Shown here: positions 25,417 through 33,409 of the stretch, piece by piece | How positions within the stretch are numbered: the stretch's first letter is position 1 | Layout of the letters: each line of letters opens with the position of its first letter | From: Flavobacteriaceae bacterium | Lineage (GTDB): Bacteria; Bacteroidota; Bacteroidia; Flavobacteriales; Flavobacteriaceae | Length of the DNA: 64,000 bases | Reading direction: 5' to 3' | NCBI GenBank assembly: GCA_029243165.1 | Contig: JAQWSN010000021.1 | Coordinates: 1-64,000 of the forward strand | Position numbers and translations under genes: made by a program | The notes under the pieces: generated by a model | Told to the model about the DNA's origin: nothing | Databases searched by the model: none | What the model saw: the letters and a program-made list of their open reading frames with translations, nothing else

Positions 25417-27000
25417 TTGAAAAGAAATACTTTTTTTTTATTGTTGATAGTGCTGCTGTCTTCAGCAATAGGTTTCCTTTTTGGGTCGCATCAAATCAAT
25501 CAAAATAATGCTGCTAATTTTTCGAATCCTAGCATAGAAAAACTCAATAGATTGATGAATTATTTATCGGAAGATTATGTCGATAAAATCAATACTGATA
25601 GTTTAGTAAGTGTAGTCATAGAAGATATTGTAGACGAACTGGATCCTCATTCGGTTTATATTCCTGTTCAACAGCGTCAAGCCCTTTCCGAAAGTATGCA
25701 AGGTAATTTTGAGGGCATCGGTGTTCAGTTTTTTATGAAAAACGATACCATAGCTGTTATTCGCGTTTTAGAAGGTGGACCTAGTCAAAAGGCAGGGCTA
25801 AAATCGGGAGATCGGATACTCATGGCCGATCAAGATACCCTTTATGCAAAAGGAAAAACAAATCAGGAAATAATTGCAAGACTGAAAGGTCCATCGGGAG
25901 ATCCCGTCCAATTAACGGTTTATCGCAAAAAAAATGATTCCATTTATAAATTTGACCTTAATAGAGGGCCAGTCCCTTTACCTAGTGTTTCTTCCTCTTA
26001 CATGCTAAAAGAAGGGGTAGGGTACCTTAAGATCAATCGATTTTCTCAAACCACTTATCCCGAATTTGAACAAGCTTTAAATAAACTTGTCAAGCAAGAT
26101 ATGGAACATCTGATTCTTGATTTGAGAGGTAATCCAGGAGGCTATTTGCTCCCTGCCAAACAGATTTTGGATGATTTCTTATCTTCGGGAAAGCCCATAG
26201 TTATTGTTGAGGGAAACAACGGAAGAAGAGAACGAACCATCGCATCTTCAGATGGGATGTTTGAAAAAGGAAATTTATATGTTCTTGTTGACGAAGATTC
26301 TGCCTCTGCAAGTGAGGTAATTGCAGGAGCAATTCAAGACAACGACCGAGGTTGGATCATCGGGAGAAGAACTTTTGGCAAAGGTCTTGTCCAACAACAA
26401 ATGCCTTTAGGGCAGGGAGATCAAATTCGACTTACTACAGCCAGATATTACACCCCAACGGGTAGATCCATTCAGCGTCCCTATGACAGCACCACAAAGT
26501 CCGACTATTATGCTGAAGTTAATCAACGATACGGATCAGGCGAAATGGAAGATCCTATCAATATTCCTACGAACGACAGTCTAGAATTCACTACACCAAG
26601 TGGAAGAAAAGTATATGGAGGTGGTGGAATTACGCCTGATATTTACATGCCTAACATGGAAAAACCAGAAGAGATTTGGAATTCTTATTTATTGCGATCT
26701 AACCTGGTTGATCGCTTTGTGTTTTTAGAATTAGACAAAAATGTTCGTAAGTATAATTTTACAAATGCACCCCATTTTTTCAATGAAGAACTCCCATTTA
26801 AAGATGATTTTATTGAGGCCTTTTTACAATATTGTGAAGAGAATAACTACCCGATCAAGGTTAAGGATGAAGAAAGTTTAATCAATTCAATAAAAGCTTA
26901 CATTGCTATCCAGTTATTTGATGAAAATTTATTCACACGAATTATTAACAAGGAAGATCCATTCATCAAAAGGGCACTCAACGAAGTTGATGCTGAATAA
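25417..27000 (+). CDS. S41 family C-terminal processing peptidase (TTG start)
   Basis: This 527-residue protease has an N-terminal signal or anchor (about residues 4-22), a PDZ domain around residues 85-170 (GIGVQFFMKND, GGPSQKAGLKSGDRI), and an S41 catalytic domain. The catalytic Ser lies in DEDSASASE and the Lys in GRRTFGKGLVQ, giving the Ser/Lys dyad of Ctp (tail-specific) proteases. It acts in the periplasm. No ATG precedes the signal sequence, and the first in-frame ATG falls inside the mature domain, so TTG at 25417 is the probable start. It lies 13 bases after the dCMP deaminase gene. Confidence 0.9.
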   Translation: MKRNTFFLLLIVLLSSAIGFLFGSHQINQNNAANFSNPSIEKLNRLMNYLSEDYVDKINTDSLVSVVIEDIVDELDPHSVYIPVQQRQALSESMQGNFEGIGVQFFMKNDTIAVIRVLEGGPSQKAGLKSGDRILMADQDTLYAKGKTNQEIIARLKGPSGDPVQLTVYRKKNDSIYKFDLNRGPVPLPSVSSSYMLKEGVGYLKINRFSQTTYPEFEQALNKLVKQDMEHLILDLRGNPGGYLLPAKQILDDFLSSGKPIVIVEGNNGRRERTIASSDGMFEKGNLYVLVDEDSASASEVIAGAIQDNDRGWIIGRRTFGKGLVQQQMPLGQGDQIRLTTARYYTPTGRSIQRPYDSTTKSDYYAEVNQRYGSGEMEDPINIPTNDSLEFTTPSGRKVYGGGGITPDIYMPNMEKPEEIWNSYLLRSNLVDRFVFLELDKNVRKYNFTNAPHFFNEELPFKDDFIEAFLQYCEENNYPIKVKDEESLINSIKAYIAIQLFDENLFTRIINKEDPFIKRALNEVDAE

Positions 27001-27001
27001 T

Positions 27002-27199
27002 CTATTTTTTGATCTTTGATGCAATTTTTTTCGAAAGCATCAAAATAGAAATAAGCAAAAAAGCACTGGCAGAAGCCATAGTACCAATAAGCGCTATGCC
27101 ACTTTTCCCTTCAAAGGGTGTTGCCCAATCAACCTGGGTTAGATTGAAGATACACATTGCAAGTGCTAAAATCAATAAAACGGGTAATGCTATTTTCAT
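27002..27199 (-). CDS. Small two-helix membrane protein of unknown function
   Basis: This 65-residue protein has two hydrophobic helices (about 2-21 and 34-55) joined by a short loop and ends in a lysine-rich tail. I do not recognise a named family. The ATG, the membrane topology (positive-inside tail) and its position 17 bases downstream of the MarC gene on the same strand support a real gene. An overlapping plus-strand reading frame of similar length has no such features. Confidence 0.6.
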   Translation of the reverse strand: MKIALPVLLILALAMCIFNLTQVDWATPFEGKSGIALIGTMASASAFLLISILMLSKKIASKIKK

Positions 27200-27216
27200 A
27201 GAATAAAAGTAAGTAT

Positions 27217-27786
27217 TTAAATGAGTTGTCCAATATTAGTGGTGAAAAGTTTTACCGCAATAGCAAGAAGAACAATACCAAAAACTTTACGGATGATATT
27301 TATTCCTGAGGTACCTAAAAAGCGTTCAATATGTTTGGACGATTTAAGGACAATGTAAACAAACAGAATATTGATTAGGATTGCTAAAATGATATTGAGT
27401 AACTGATACTCTGCCCTAAGTGATAATAAAGAGGTCATTGTTCCTGCACCCGCAATCATTGGAAATGCTAAAGGAACGATGGAGGCGGTTTCGGGAATAT
27501 CGTCCTTGTAGAGTGTGATTCCCAAAATCATTTCCAGAGCTAAAAAAAGAATTACAAAGGAACCAGCTACAGCAAACGAATTGATATCAATTCCAATTAA
27601 CTTTAGAATTTCTTCTCCTAAAAATAAAAATCCAATCATGATCAAGGCAGCCACTAACGAGGCTTTTTCAGACTGAATATGCCCTACTTTACCTCTTAAG
27701 CTAATAATTAGAGGGATGTTTCCTATGATATCAATAACTGCGAATAAGACTAGACTTGCCGAAAATATCTCTTTTAAATTCAACAT
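27217..27786 (-). CDS. MarC family integral membrane protein
   Basis: From the ATG at 27786 this is a 189-residue protein with six predicted membrane helices. The opening FSASLVLFAVIDIIGNIPL and the later FPMIAGAGTMTSLL are the hallmark blocks of the MarC/UPF0056 family. Despite the name, a role in antibiotic resistance was not upheld for E. coli MarC, and the function is unknown. An earlier ATG at 27816 would add ten residues outside the family pattern. It diverges from the DUF3109 gene and is followed by the small membrane protein. Confidence 0.88.
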   Translation of the reverse strand: MLNLKEIFSASLVLFAVIDIIGNIPLIISLRGKVGHIQSEKASLVAALIMIGFLFLGEEILKLIGIDINSFAVAGSFVILFLALEMILGITLYKDDIPETASIVPLAFPMIAGAGTMTSLLSLRAEYQLLNIILAILINILFVYIVLKSSKHIERFLGTSGINIIRKVFGIVLLAIAVKLFTTNIGQLI

Positions 27787-27866
27787 TGAACAAATTTTTT
27801 GCAAATGTAATTTCATTCTTACAAATGAAATGTGATTTATCCTTATTTTTAAGAAAAAATTGCAAA

Positions 27867-28436
27867 ATGCTATCTATCGAAAATACCCTAATCTCAGATG
27901 AACTAATTTCTGAAGATTTTGTTTGTAATATTTCTAAATGTAAAGGCGAATGTTGTGTAGCAGGTCAAGCCGGGGCTCCATTGGATAAAGAAGAAACAAC
28001 TTACTTAGAAAAAAACTTTTTAAAAATAAAGCCTTATCTAAATGCTAAGGGAATAAAATCTATTGAAGAGCAAGGGGTTTATGTAAAAGGTTCGGACGGT
28101 GATTTTGAAACCCCTTTGGTAGGTGGTCAAGAATGTGCCTACACCGTTTTTTCAGAAACCGGTGTTGCTTCCTGTGGAATTGAAAATGCTTACAAACAAG
28201 GAGCGATTGATTTTCAAAAACCCATTTCGTGCCATTTGTATCCTGTTCGGATTCAAAACTATGAAAATATGGTTGCAGTAAATTATCACAGTTGGTCCAT
28301 TTGCTCTGATGCTTGTGATTTTGGAAATGCATTAAAAATCCCAGTTTATCAATTTGTAAAAACCGCACTAATTCGAAAATTTGGAAAAGTGTGGTTTGAA
28401 GCCTTGGAAGAATATGCAAAAAAGACGTCCACGTGA
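27867..28436 (+). CDS. DUF3109 family cysteine-rich protein
   Basis: From the ATG at 27867 this is a 189-residue protein. The N-terminal cluster C20, C25, C29, C30 (VCNISKCKGECCV) resembles the metal or Fe-S binding cysteine clusters of YkgJ-like proteins. Further cysteines occur in ECAYTVF, SCGIENAY, ISCHLYPVRI and ICSDACDFG. The family is widespread in Bacteroidota and has no established function. Binding of zinc or an iron-sulfur cluster is a reasonable inference from the pattern. It is a monocistronic gene between divergent MarC and the nrdBA promoter region. Confidence 0.8.
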   Translation: MLSIENTLISDELISEDFVCNISKCKGECCVAGQAGAPLDKEETTYLEKNFLKIKPYLNAKGIKSIEEQGVYVKGSDGDFETPLVGGQECAYTVFSETGVASCGIENAYKQGAIDFQKPISCHLYPVRIQNYENMVAVNYHSWSICSDACDFGNALKIPVYQFVKTALIRKFGKVWFEALEEYAKKTST

Positions 28437-28512
28437 AATACTGGTGTTTAAAAGGGATTGAGAAAATAACGTCTTGTAAAAACTTGAATTACAGATAATT
28501 ACAAAAAAGACC

Positions 28513-28553
28513 TTTTTGACAAAATTGACAAAAAACTTCAATTTTGTTAAAAA
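28513..28553. repeat. 16-bp inverted repeat with tandem TTGACAAAA units upstream of nrdB
   Basis: The arms TTTTTGACAAAATTGA (28513-28528) and TCAATTTTGTTAAAAA (28538-28553) pair at 15 of 16 positions, plus one G-T wobble, around a 9-base loop. Inside it, TTGACAAAA occurs twice in tandem (28516-28524 and 28525-28533) and once inverted with one mismatch (28542-28550). It lies 77 bases after the DUF3109 stop and about 50 bases upstream of the candidate nrdB -7 box. It could be an operator. No T-run follows on the plus strand, so it is not a standard terminator for the upstream gene. Confidence 0.6.
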
Positions 28554-28580
28554 CTAACCCCCATTGTGGAAAAGTTCACC

Positions 28581-28611
28581 TTTCAAATCTGAGTTCATTT
28601 TAGAATCTTTG
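28581..28611 (+). promoter_or_regulatory. Candidate promoter for nrdB-nrdA
   Basis: AATCTTTG at 28604-28611 matches the TAnnTTTG -7 consensus except at the first base. It is preceded after 20 bases by TTT at 28581-28583 in the -33 position. The nrdB ATG lies 49 bases downstream. The 28437-28660 gap holds no gene. Confidence 0.35.
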
Positions 28612-28660
28612 TAAGACAAATAATCAATCAACTTTAATTCTAAAATAAACACTAATCAAG

Positions 28661-29638
28661 ATGGCAGCTGTAGAACCTATTCTCCAAGAAAATGAAAATC
28701 GATTTGTAATTTTTCCAATCCAACACCACGATATTTGGGAATGGTACAAAAAAATGGAGGCTAGCTTTTGGACGGCTGAGGAAATTGATCTGCACCAAGA
28801 TCTTACTGACTGGGAAACAAAGCTAAACGACGATGAAAAATACTTCATCAAACACATTCTTGCTTTTTTCGCAGCTTCTGATGGTATTGTGAATGAAAAC
28901 TTGGCAGAAAACTTTGTGAATGAAGTACAATACTCAGAAGCAAAATTTTTCTACGGGTTTCAAATTATGATGGAGAATATCCACTCGGAAACATATTCGC
29001 TATTGATTGATACTTATGTTAAAGACGACGCAGAAAAGAATAATTTATTCAAAGCCATTGAAGTTTTTCCAGCCATTAAGAAAAAAGCAGATTGGGCTTT
29101 ACGTTGGATCGATTCCGACTCGTTTGCTGAAAGACTAATTGCGTTTGCAGCTGTCGAAGGAATTTTCTTTTCTGGAGCATTTTGTTCGATCTACTGGTTG
29201 AAAAAAAGGGGACTTATGCCCGGACTAACCTTCTCAAATGAATTAATTTCAAGAGACGAAGGAGTACATTGTGATTTTGCCGTACATCTGCACAATAATC
29301 ATCTAGTCAACAAAGTTCCTCCTGCACGAATCAAGGAAATTCTTCTAGATGCCTTGAAAATTGAGCGTGAGTTCATAACAGAATCGTTGCCCATAAGCCT
29401 GATTGGAATGAATGCGAAATTGATGACACAGTACCTTGAGTTTGTAACAGATCGTCTGTTGGTTGAGCTAGGTCTTGAAAAAGAATTTAACGTGTCCAAT
29501 CCCTTTGATTTCATGGATATGATTTCGTTGCAAGGAAAAACCAATTTCTTTGAAAAACGTGTTGGGGAATACCAAAAAGCAGGAGTACTCAACAACGAAA
29601 ATAACGAGACCAAAATCAGTTTTGACGCAGACTTTTAA
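28661..29638 (+). CDS. nrdB: Ribonucleoside-diphosphate reductase, small (beta) subunit, class Ia
   Basis: This subunit houses the diiron-tyrosyl radical cofactor needed by NrdA. The ligand set is complete: D74 in ASDG, E105 and H108 in ENIHSETY, a further Glu in EGIFFSGAF, and the E-x-x-H pair in DEGVHCDF. The radical tyrosine Y112 is retained four residues after H108, matching Tyr122 of E. coli. The length of 325 residues is normal. It precedes nrdA by 69 bases. A striking inverted repeat lies upstream at 28513-28553. Confidence 0.97.
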   Translation: MAAVEPILQENENRFVIFPIQHHDIWEWYKKMEASFWTAEEIDLHQDLTDWETKLNDDEKYFIKHILAFFAASDGIVNENLAENFVNEVQYSEAKFFYGFQIMMENIHSETYSLLIDTYVKDDAEKNNLFKAIEVFPAIKKKADWALRWIDSDSFAERLIAFAAVEGIFFSGAFCSIYWLKKRGLMPGLTFSNELISRDEGVHCDFAVHLHNNHLVNKVPPARIKEILLDALKIEREFITESLPISLIGMNAKLMTQYLEFVTDRLLVELGLEKEFNVSNPFDFMDMISLQGKTNFFEKRVGEYQKAGVLNNENNETKISFDADF

Positions 29639-29707
29639 ATTCATCTGCTTCTGACTAACCATAAGTCCAAAGAAACCGAATTAATAAAAATCAATAAAGA
29701 CTAAAAT

Positions 29708-32143
29708 ATGTTTGTAGTAAAAAGAGATGGCCGAAAAGAGCCCATCATGTTCGATAAAATTACAGCGAGAATCCGAAAGCTAAACTATGGATTGAATCCA
29801 CTGGTTGACCCAGTAAGGGTTGCTATGCGTGTAATTGAAGGATTGTATGATGGCGTTACCACCTCTGAACTGGATAATTTGGCAGCAGAAATTGCAGCCA
29901 CCATGACTACAACACATCCAGATTACGCAAAGCTTGCAGCGAGAATATCGGTCTCAAACCTTCATAAAAACACCAAAAAATCTTTTTCTGAGACCATGAC
30001 CGATCTCTATGAGTATGTCAATCCGAGAACAGGAAAAAAAGCACCGTTACTTTCAGATGAGGTGTACAAAATCATTCAAAAAAATGCAGATAAATTAGAC
30101 TCCAGCATTATTTACAATCGTGATTTTGGGTATGATTTTTTTGGATTTAAGACGTTAGAGCGCTCCTATTTATTAAAACTTAATGGGAATATTGTTGAAC
30201 GCCCCCAGCACATGCTGATGCGGGTTTCTATCGGAATTCATTTAGACGATATTGAGTCGGCATTGGAAACGTATGAGTTAATGTCAAAGCGGTATTTTAC
30301 CCATGCAACTCCCACTCTGTTTAACTCAGGAACTCCCAAACCACAAATGTCATCCTGCTTTCTTCTGACCATGAAAGATGACAGTATCGACGGAATTTAC
30401 GACACACTGAAGCAAACTGCAAAAATTTCTCAGTCTGCCGGTGGGATCGGTTTGTCAATACATAATATTAGAGCTACAGGCTCCTACATAGCTGGGACAA
30501 ACGGAACCTCTAACGGAATCGTACCCATGCTTCGTGTATTCAACGACACGGCCCGTTATGTTGATCAGGGAGGTGGAAAACGAAAAGGATCTTTTGCCAT
30601 TTATGTAGAACCTTGGCATGCCGACATATTTGCTTTTTTAGAGTTAAAAAAGAATCACGGTAAAGAGGAGATGCGTGCACGCGATCTTTTTTATGCAATG
30701 TGGACACCGGATCTATTTATGAAACGTGTCGAAGAAAATGCAGATTGGACCTTGATGTGCCCCAACGAATGTCCCAATTTATACGACGTCCATGGGGATG
30801 AATTTGAAGCACTTTACCTCCAGTATGAAAAAGAGGGTAAAGGACGTAAAACAATTAAAGCACGTGATCTTTGGGAAAAGATTTTAGAATCTCAAATTGA
30901 AACGGGCACACCCTACATGCTTTACAAAGATTCTGCAAATCGAAAATCCAATCAAAAAAACTTGGGAACCATTCGATCTTCAAATCTATGTACCGAGATA
31001 CTTGAGTACACATCACCAGACGAAGTTGCGGTATGTAATTTAGCATCCATAGCCTTGCCGATGTTTATCAAAGACGGCACTTTTGATCATCAGGCTTTAT
31101 TTGATGTTACGGTCCGAGTTACTAAAAACTTGAATCGTGTGATCGACCGAAATTATTATCCTGTAAAAGAGGCTGAAAATTCAAACTTCAGACACCGTCC
31201 AGTAGGACTAGGTGTTCAAGGTTTGGCAGATGCTTTCATCATGTTGAGACTTCCTTTTACTTCTGAAGAAGCCAAGCAACTCAACCAGGATATTTTCGAA
31301 ACCTTGTACTTTGCTGCTGTTACAGCTTCTGCTGAGGAAGCTAAAAAAGACGGTCCTTACCAAACCTACAAGGGCTCGCCAATGTCCAAAGGTGAATTCC
31401 AACATAACCTTTGGGGAATCAAAGATGATGAGCTTAGCGGAAGATGGGATTGGGCAACACTCCGAAAAACAGTTAAAAAACAAGGGGTTCGAAACTCTTT
31501 GTTGGTTGCACCGATGCCCACAGCTAGCACTTCACAAATCTTGGGAAATAACGAATGTTTTGAACCCTACACCTCCAATATTTACACACGAAGAGTACTT
31601 TCAGGAGAATTTATTGTAGTAAACAAACATTTACTAGAAGATTTGGTAGATCGAGGCCTTTGGAATGAAGACATGAAGCAAGAATTGATGCGTAATAACG
31701 GATCTGTTCAAAGTATTGAAGGTATTCCAGACGATTTAAAGGAACTGTACCGAACTGTTTGGGAGATGAGTATGAAAGATATTATTGATATGTCACGCCA
31801 AAGAGGTTATTTTATTGATCAATCTCAATCGTTGAACCTCTTTATGGAGGGAGCAACCATGGCTAAACTAACTTCGATGCATTTCTACGGATGGAAATCA
31901 GGTTTGAAAACGGGAATGTATTACTTAAGAACAAAGTCTGCCGTAGATGCAATTAAATTTACTCTAGACACTAAGGCCAAGCCTGAGGCAGTTCCAGAAG
32001 CTACAAGTAAGGCAACAGTCACAGCCACAGCAGCTTCTCAAAATACGGTTCCAGTAGAGCCTCTGAGCCCTCAAGAGCTCAAGCAAATGCTAGCACAAGC
32101 CAAGGATAATGAAGATGACGATTGCTTAATGTGTGGGTCATAA
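29708..32143 (+). CDS. nrdA: Ribonucleoside-diphosphate reductase, large (alpha) subunit
   Basis: The large subunit reduces ribonucleoside diphosphates to deoxy forms. An ATP-cone regulatory domain occupies residues 1-90 ([16 protein letters not shown]). The active-site barrel shows SSCFLLT, NLCTEI, and the [19 protein letters not shown] segment. The C-terminal thiol pair C806-L-M-C809 delivers reducing equivalents. Before it is an Ala/Thr/Pro-rich flexible linker of about 45 residues. The length is 811 residues. The porin gene begins one base after its stop, so read-through is likely. Confidence 0.97.
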   Translation: MFVVKRDGRKEPIMFDKITARIRKLNYGLNPLVDPVRVAMRVIEGLYDGVTTSELDNLAAEIAATMTTTHPDYAKLAARISVSNLHKNTKKSFSETMTDLYEYVNPRTGKKAPLLSDEVYKIIQKNADKLDSSIIYNRDFGYDFFGFKTLERSYLLKLNGNIVERPQHMLMRVSIGIHLDDIESALETYELMSKRYFTHATPTLFNSGTPKPQMSSCFLLTMKDDSIDGIYDTLKQTAKISQSAGGIGLSIHNIRATGSYIAGTNGTSNGIVPMLRVFNDTARYVDQGGGKRKGSFAIYVEPWHADIFAFLELKKNHGKEEMRARDLFYAMWTPDLFMKRVEENADWTLMCPNECPNLYDVHGDEFEALYLQYEKEGKGRKTIKARDLWEKILESQIETGTPYMLYKDSANRKSNQKNLGTIRSSNLCTEILEYTSPDEVAVCNLASIALPMFIKDGTFDHQALFDVTVRVTKNLNRVIDRNYYPVKEAENSNFRHRPVGLGVQGLADAFIMLRLPFTSEEAKQLNQDIFETLYFAAVTASAEEAKKDGPYQTYKGSPMSKGEFQHNLWGIKDDELSGRWDWATLRKTVKKQGVRNSLLVAPMPTASTSQILGNNECFEPYTSNIYTRRVLSGEFIVVNKHLLEDLVDRGLWNEDMKQELMRNNGSVQSIEGIPDDLKELYRTVWEMSMKDIIDMSRQRGYFIDQSQSLNLFMEGATMAKLTSMHFYGWKSGLKTGMYYLRTKSAVDAIKFTLDTKAKPEAVPEATSKATVTATAASQNTVPVEPLSPQELKQMLAQAKDNEDDDCLMCGS

Positions 32144-32144
32144 A

Positions 32145-33350
32145 ATGAAGAACACTCATTTAGTTAGTTTATTTTTTCTTACTTCAATAAATCTACTTTT
32201 CTCTCAACAAATTAGTGACACTAAGTTTGGGAAAGGAATGATCAATTTCGTTGCCAAAGACAGCTCGTTTAGTGTAAAATTTGCTCCTCGTTTTCAAACG
32301 CGATATCAGAGCCAATGGGATCACGATGATTATGAATATGCCCCAGCTGAATACAATTTCTTGGTTCGCAGAGCACGATTAAAATTTGATGGATTCGCTT
32401 TTTCTCCGAAGCTTGTTTACAAGATTGAACTTGGTCTTTCCAATCGAGATATCTCTGGAGCAAATATGTACAACCGAAATACCCCCCGTTACATTTTAGA
32501 TGCAGTACTGAAATGGAAGTTCCATGAAAATTTTGAGTTGTGGGCAGGTCAAACAAAATTGCCAGGGAATATTGAGCGCGTAGTTTCTTCCGCAAACCTC
32601 CAATTGATAGATCGTTCCTTACTGAATAGTAAATTCAACATCGACCGTGATATTGGAATACAGTTAAGGCATAAATCAAGACTTGGAGGTCGTTGGATTA
32701 GCAGAGAAAAATTCTCTATTGCTCAGGGAGAAGGAAGAAATATTACAGAAGGAAATATTGGAGGACTTCAATACACCAGCCGAATTGAGTTGTTACCCTT
32801 TGGGGAATTTAGTTCTAAAGGAGACTATTCTCAAGCCGATTTAGTGCGTGAAAAATCGGTTAAAGCAATGTTTAGTTTTACGTATGATTACAACCAGGAT
32901 GCAGTCAAAACTAGAAGTAATATGGGTTCGTACATGACACAATCTAGTGGAGGATTATTTGAAACAGATATTGTAACCGTTTTTATTGATGGGGTTGTTA
33001 AATACAAAGGTTTTTCACTGACCGGAGAATACGCTAAAAGAACTGCCGATGCAATAGAAGCTTTGGAGATTGACGGAAAAACAAAAACAGGTGCTGTTGT
33101 TGGAGCAGGGAATGCAATCAATTTTCAAGGAAGCTATTTGTTTAAAAATAATTTTGAGATGACAATACGCTACACCAACTTAGACTTTAAGGAGGTCACA
33201 GGTCTTTCAGATCTTCGACAGATTACCTACGGGCTGTCTAGATACATCGTAGGGCATAAATTAAAAATACAAGTAGATCTCAGTTTTTCTCAATCCAATG
33301 GCGCAAAAGATTATGTCCTTTTTAGAACAGGATTTGATCTGCATTTTTAA
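32145..33350 (+). CDS. Outer-membrane porin, phosphate-selective porin O/P family
   Basis: From the ATG at 32145, 401 residues begin with a Sec signal (MKNTHLVSLFFLTSINLLFSQ). Alternating hydrophobic and polar strands, many aromatic residues at strand ends and the closing aromatic residue (FDLHF) indicate a beta-barrel. The N-terminal FAPRFQTRYQ and VRRARLKFDGF blocks are typical of the OprP/OprO family. A phosphate or anion channel in the outer membrane is expected. It follows nrdA by one base and precedes a PiT phosphate transporter by 59 bases, which supports phosphate uptake. Confidence 0.85.
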   Translation: MKNTHLVSLFFLTSINLLFSQQISDTKFGKGMINFVAKDSSFSVKFAPRFQTRYQSQWDHDDYEYAPAEYNFLVRRARLKFDGFAFSPKLVYKIELGLSNRDISGANMYNRNTPRYILDAVLKWKFHENFELWAGQTKLPGNIERVVSSANLQLIDRSLLNSKFNIDRDIGIQLRHKSRLGGRWISREKFSIAQGEGRNITEGNIGGLQYTSRIELLPFGEFSSKGDYSQADLVREKSVKAMFSFTYDYNQDAVKTRSNMGSYMTQSSGGLFETDIVTVFIDGVVKYKGFSLTGEYAKRTADAIEALEIDGKTKTGAVVGAGNAINFQGSYLFKNNFEMTIRYTNLDFKEVTGLSDLRQITYGLSRYIVGHKLKIQVDLSFSQSNGAKDYVLFRTGFDLHF

Positions 33351-33409
33351 AGTTTAGATAACATTAGAATTCAAAATAAAACGCACCTTTAAACTAAAAA
33401 AATTAAGTG

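Noticed and set aside
27009-27206. Plus-strand frame opposite the small two-helix membrane protein
   Set aside because: The minus-strand frame has clear membrane helices and operon context. The plus-strand frame does not.
31311-31619. Second plus-strand frame inside nrdA
   Set aside because: nrdA reads through here with conserved active-site segments, so the overlapping frame is a by-product of codon use, not a frameshift.
33351-33409. Possible stem between the porin and PiT genes (AGTTTA with TAAACT)
   Set aside because: Only six bases pair across a gap of about 40 bases, which is not significant in such AT-rich DNA.
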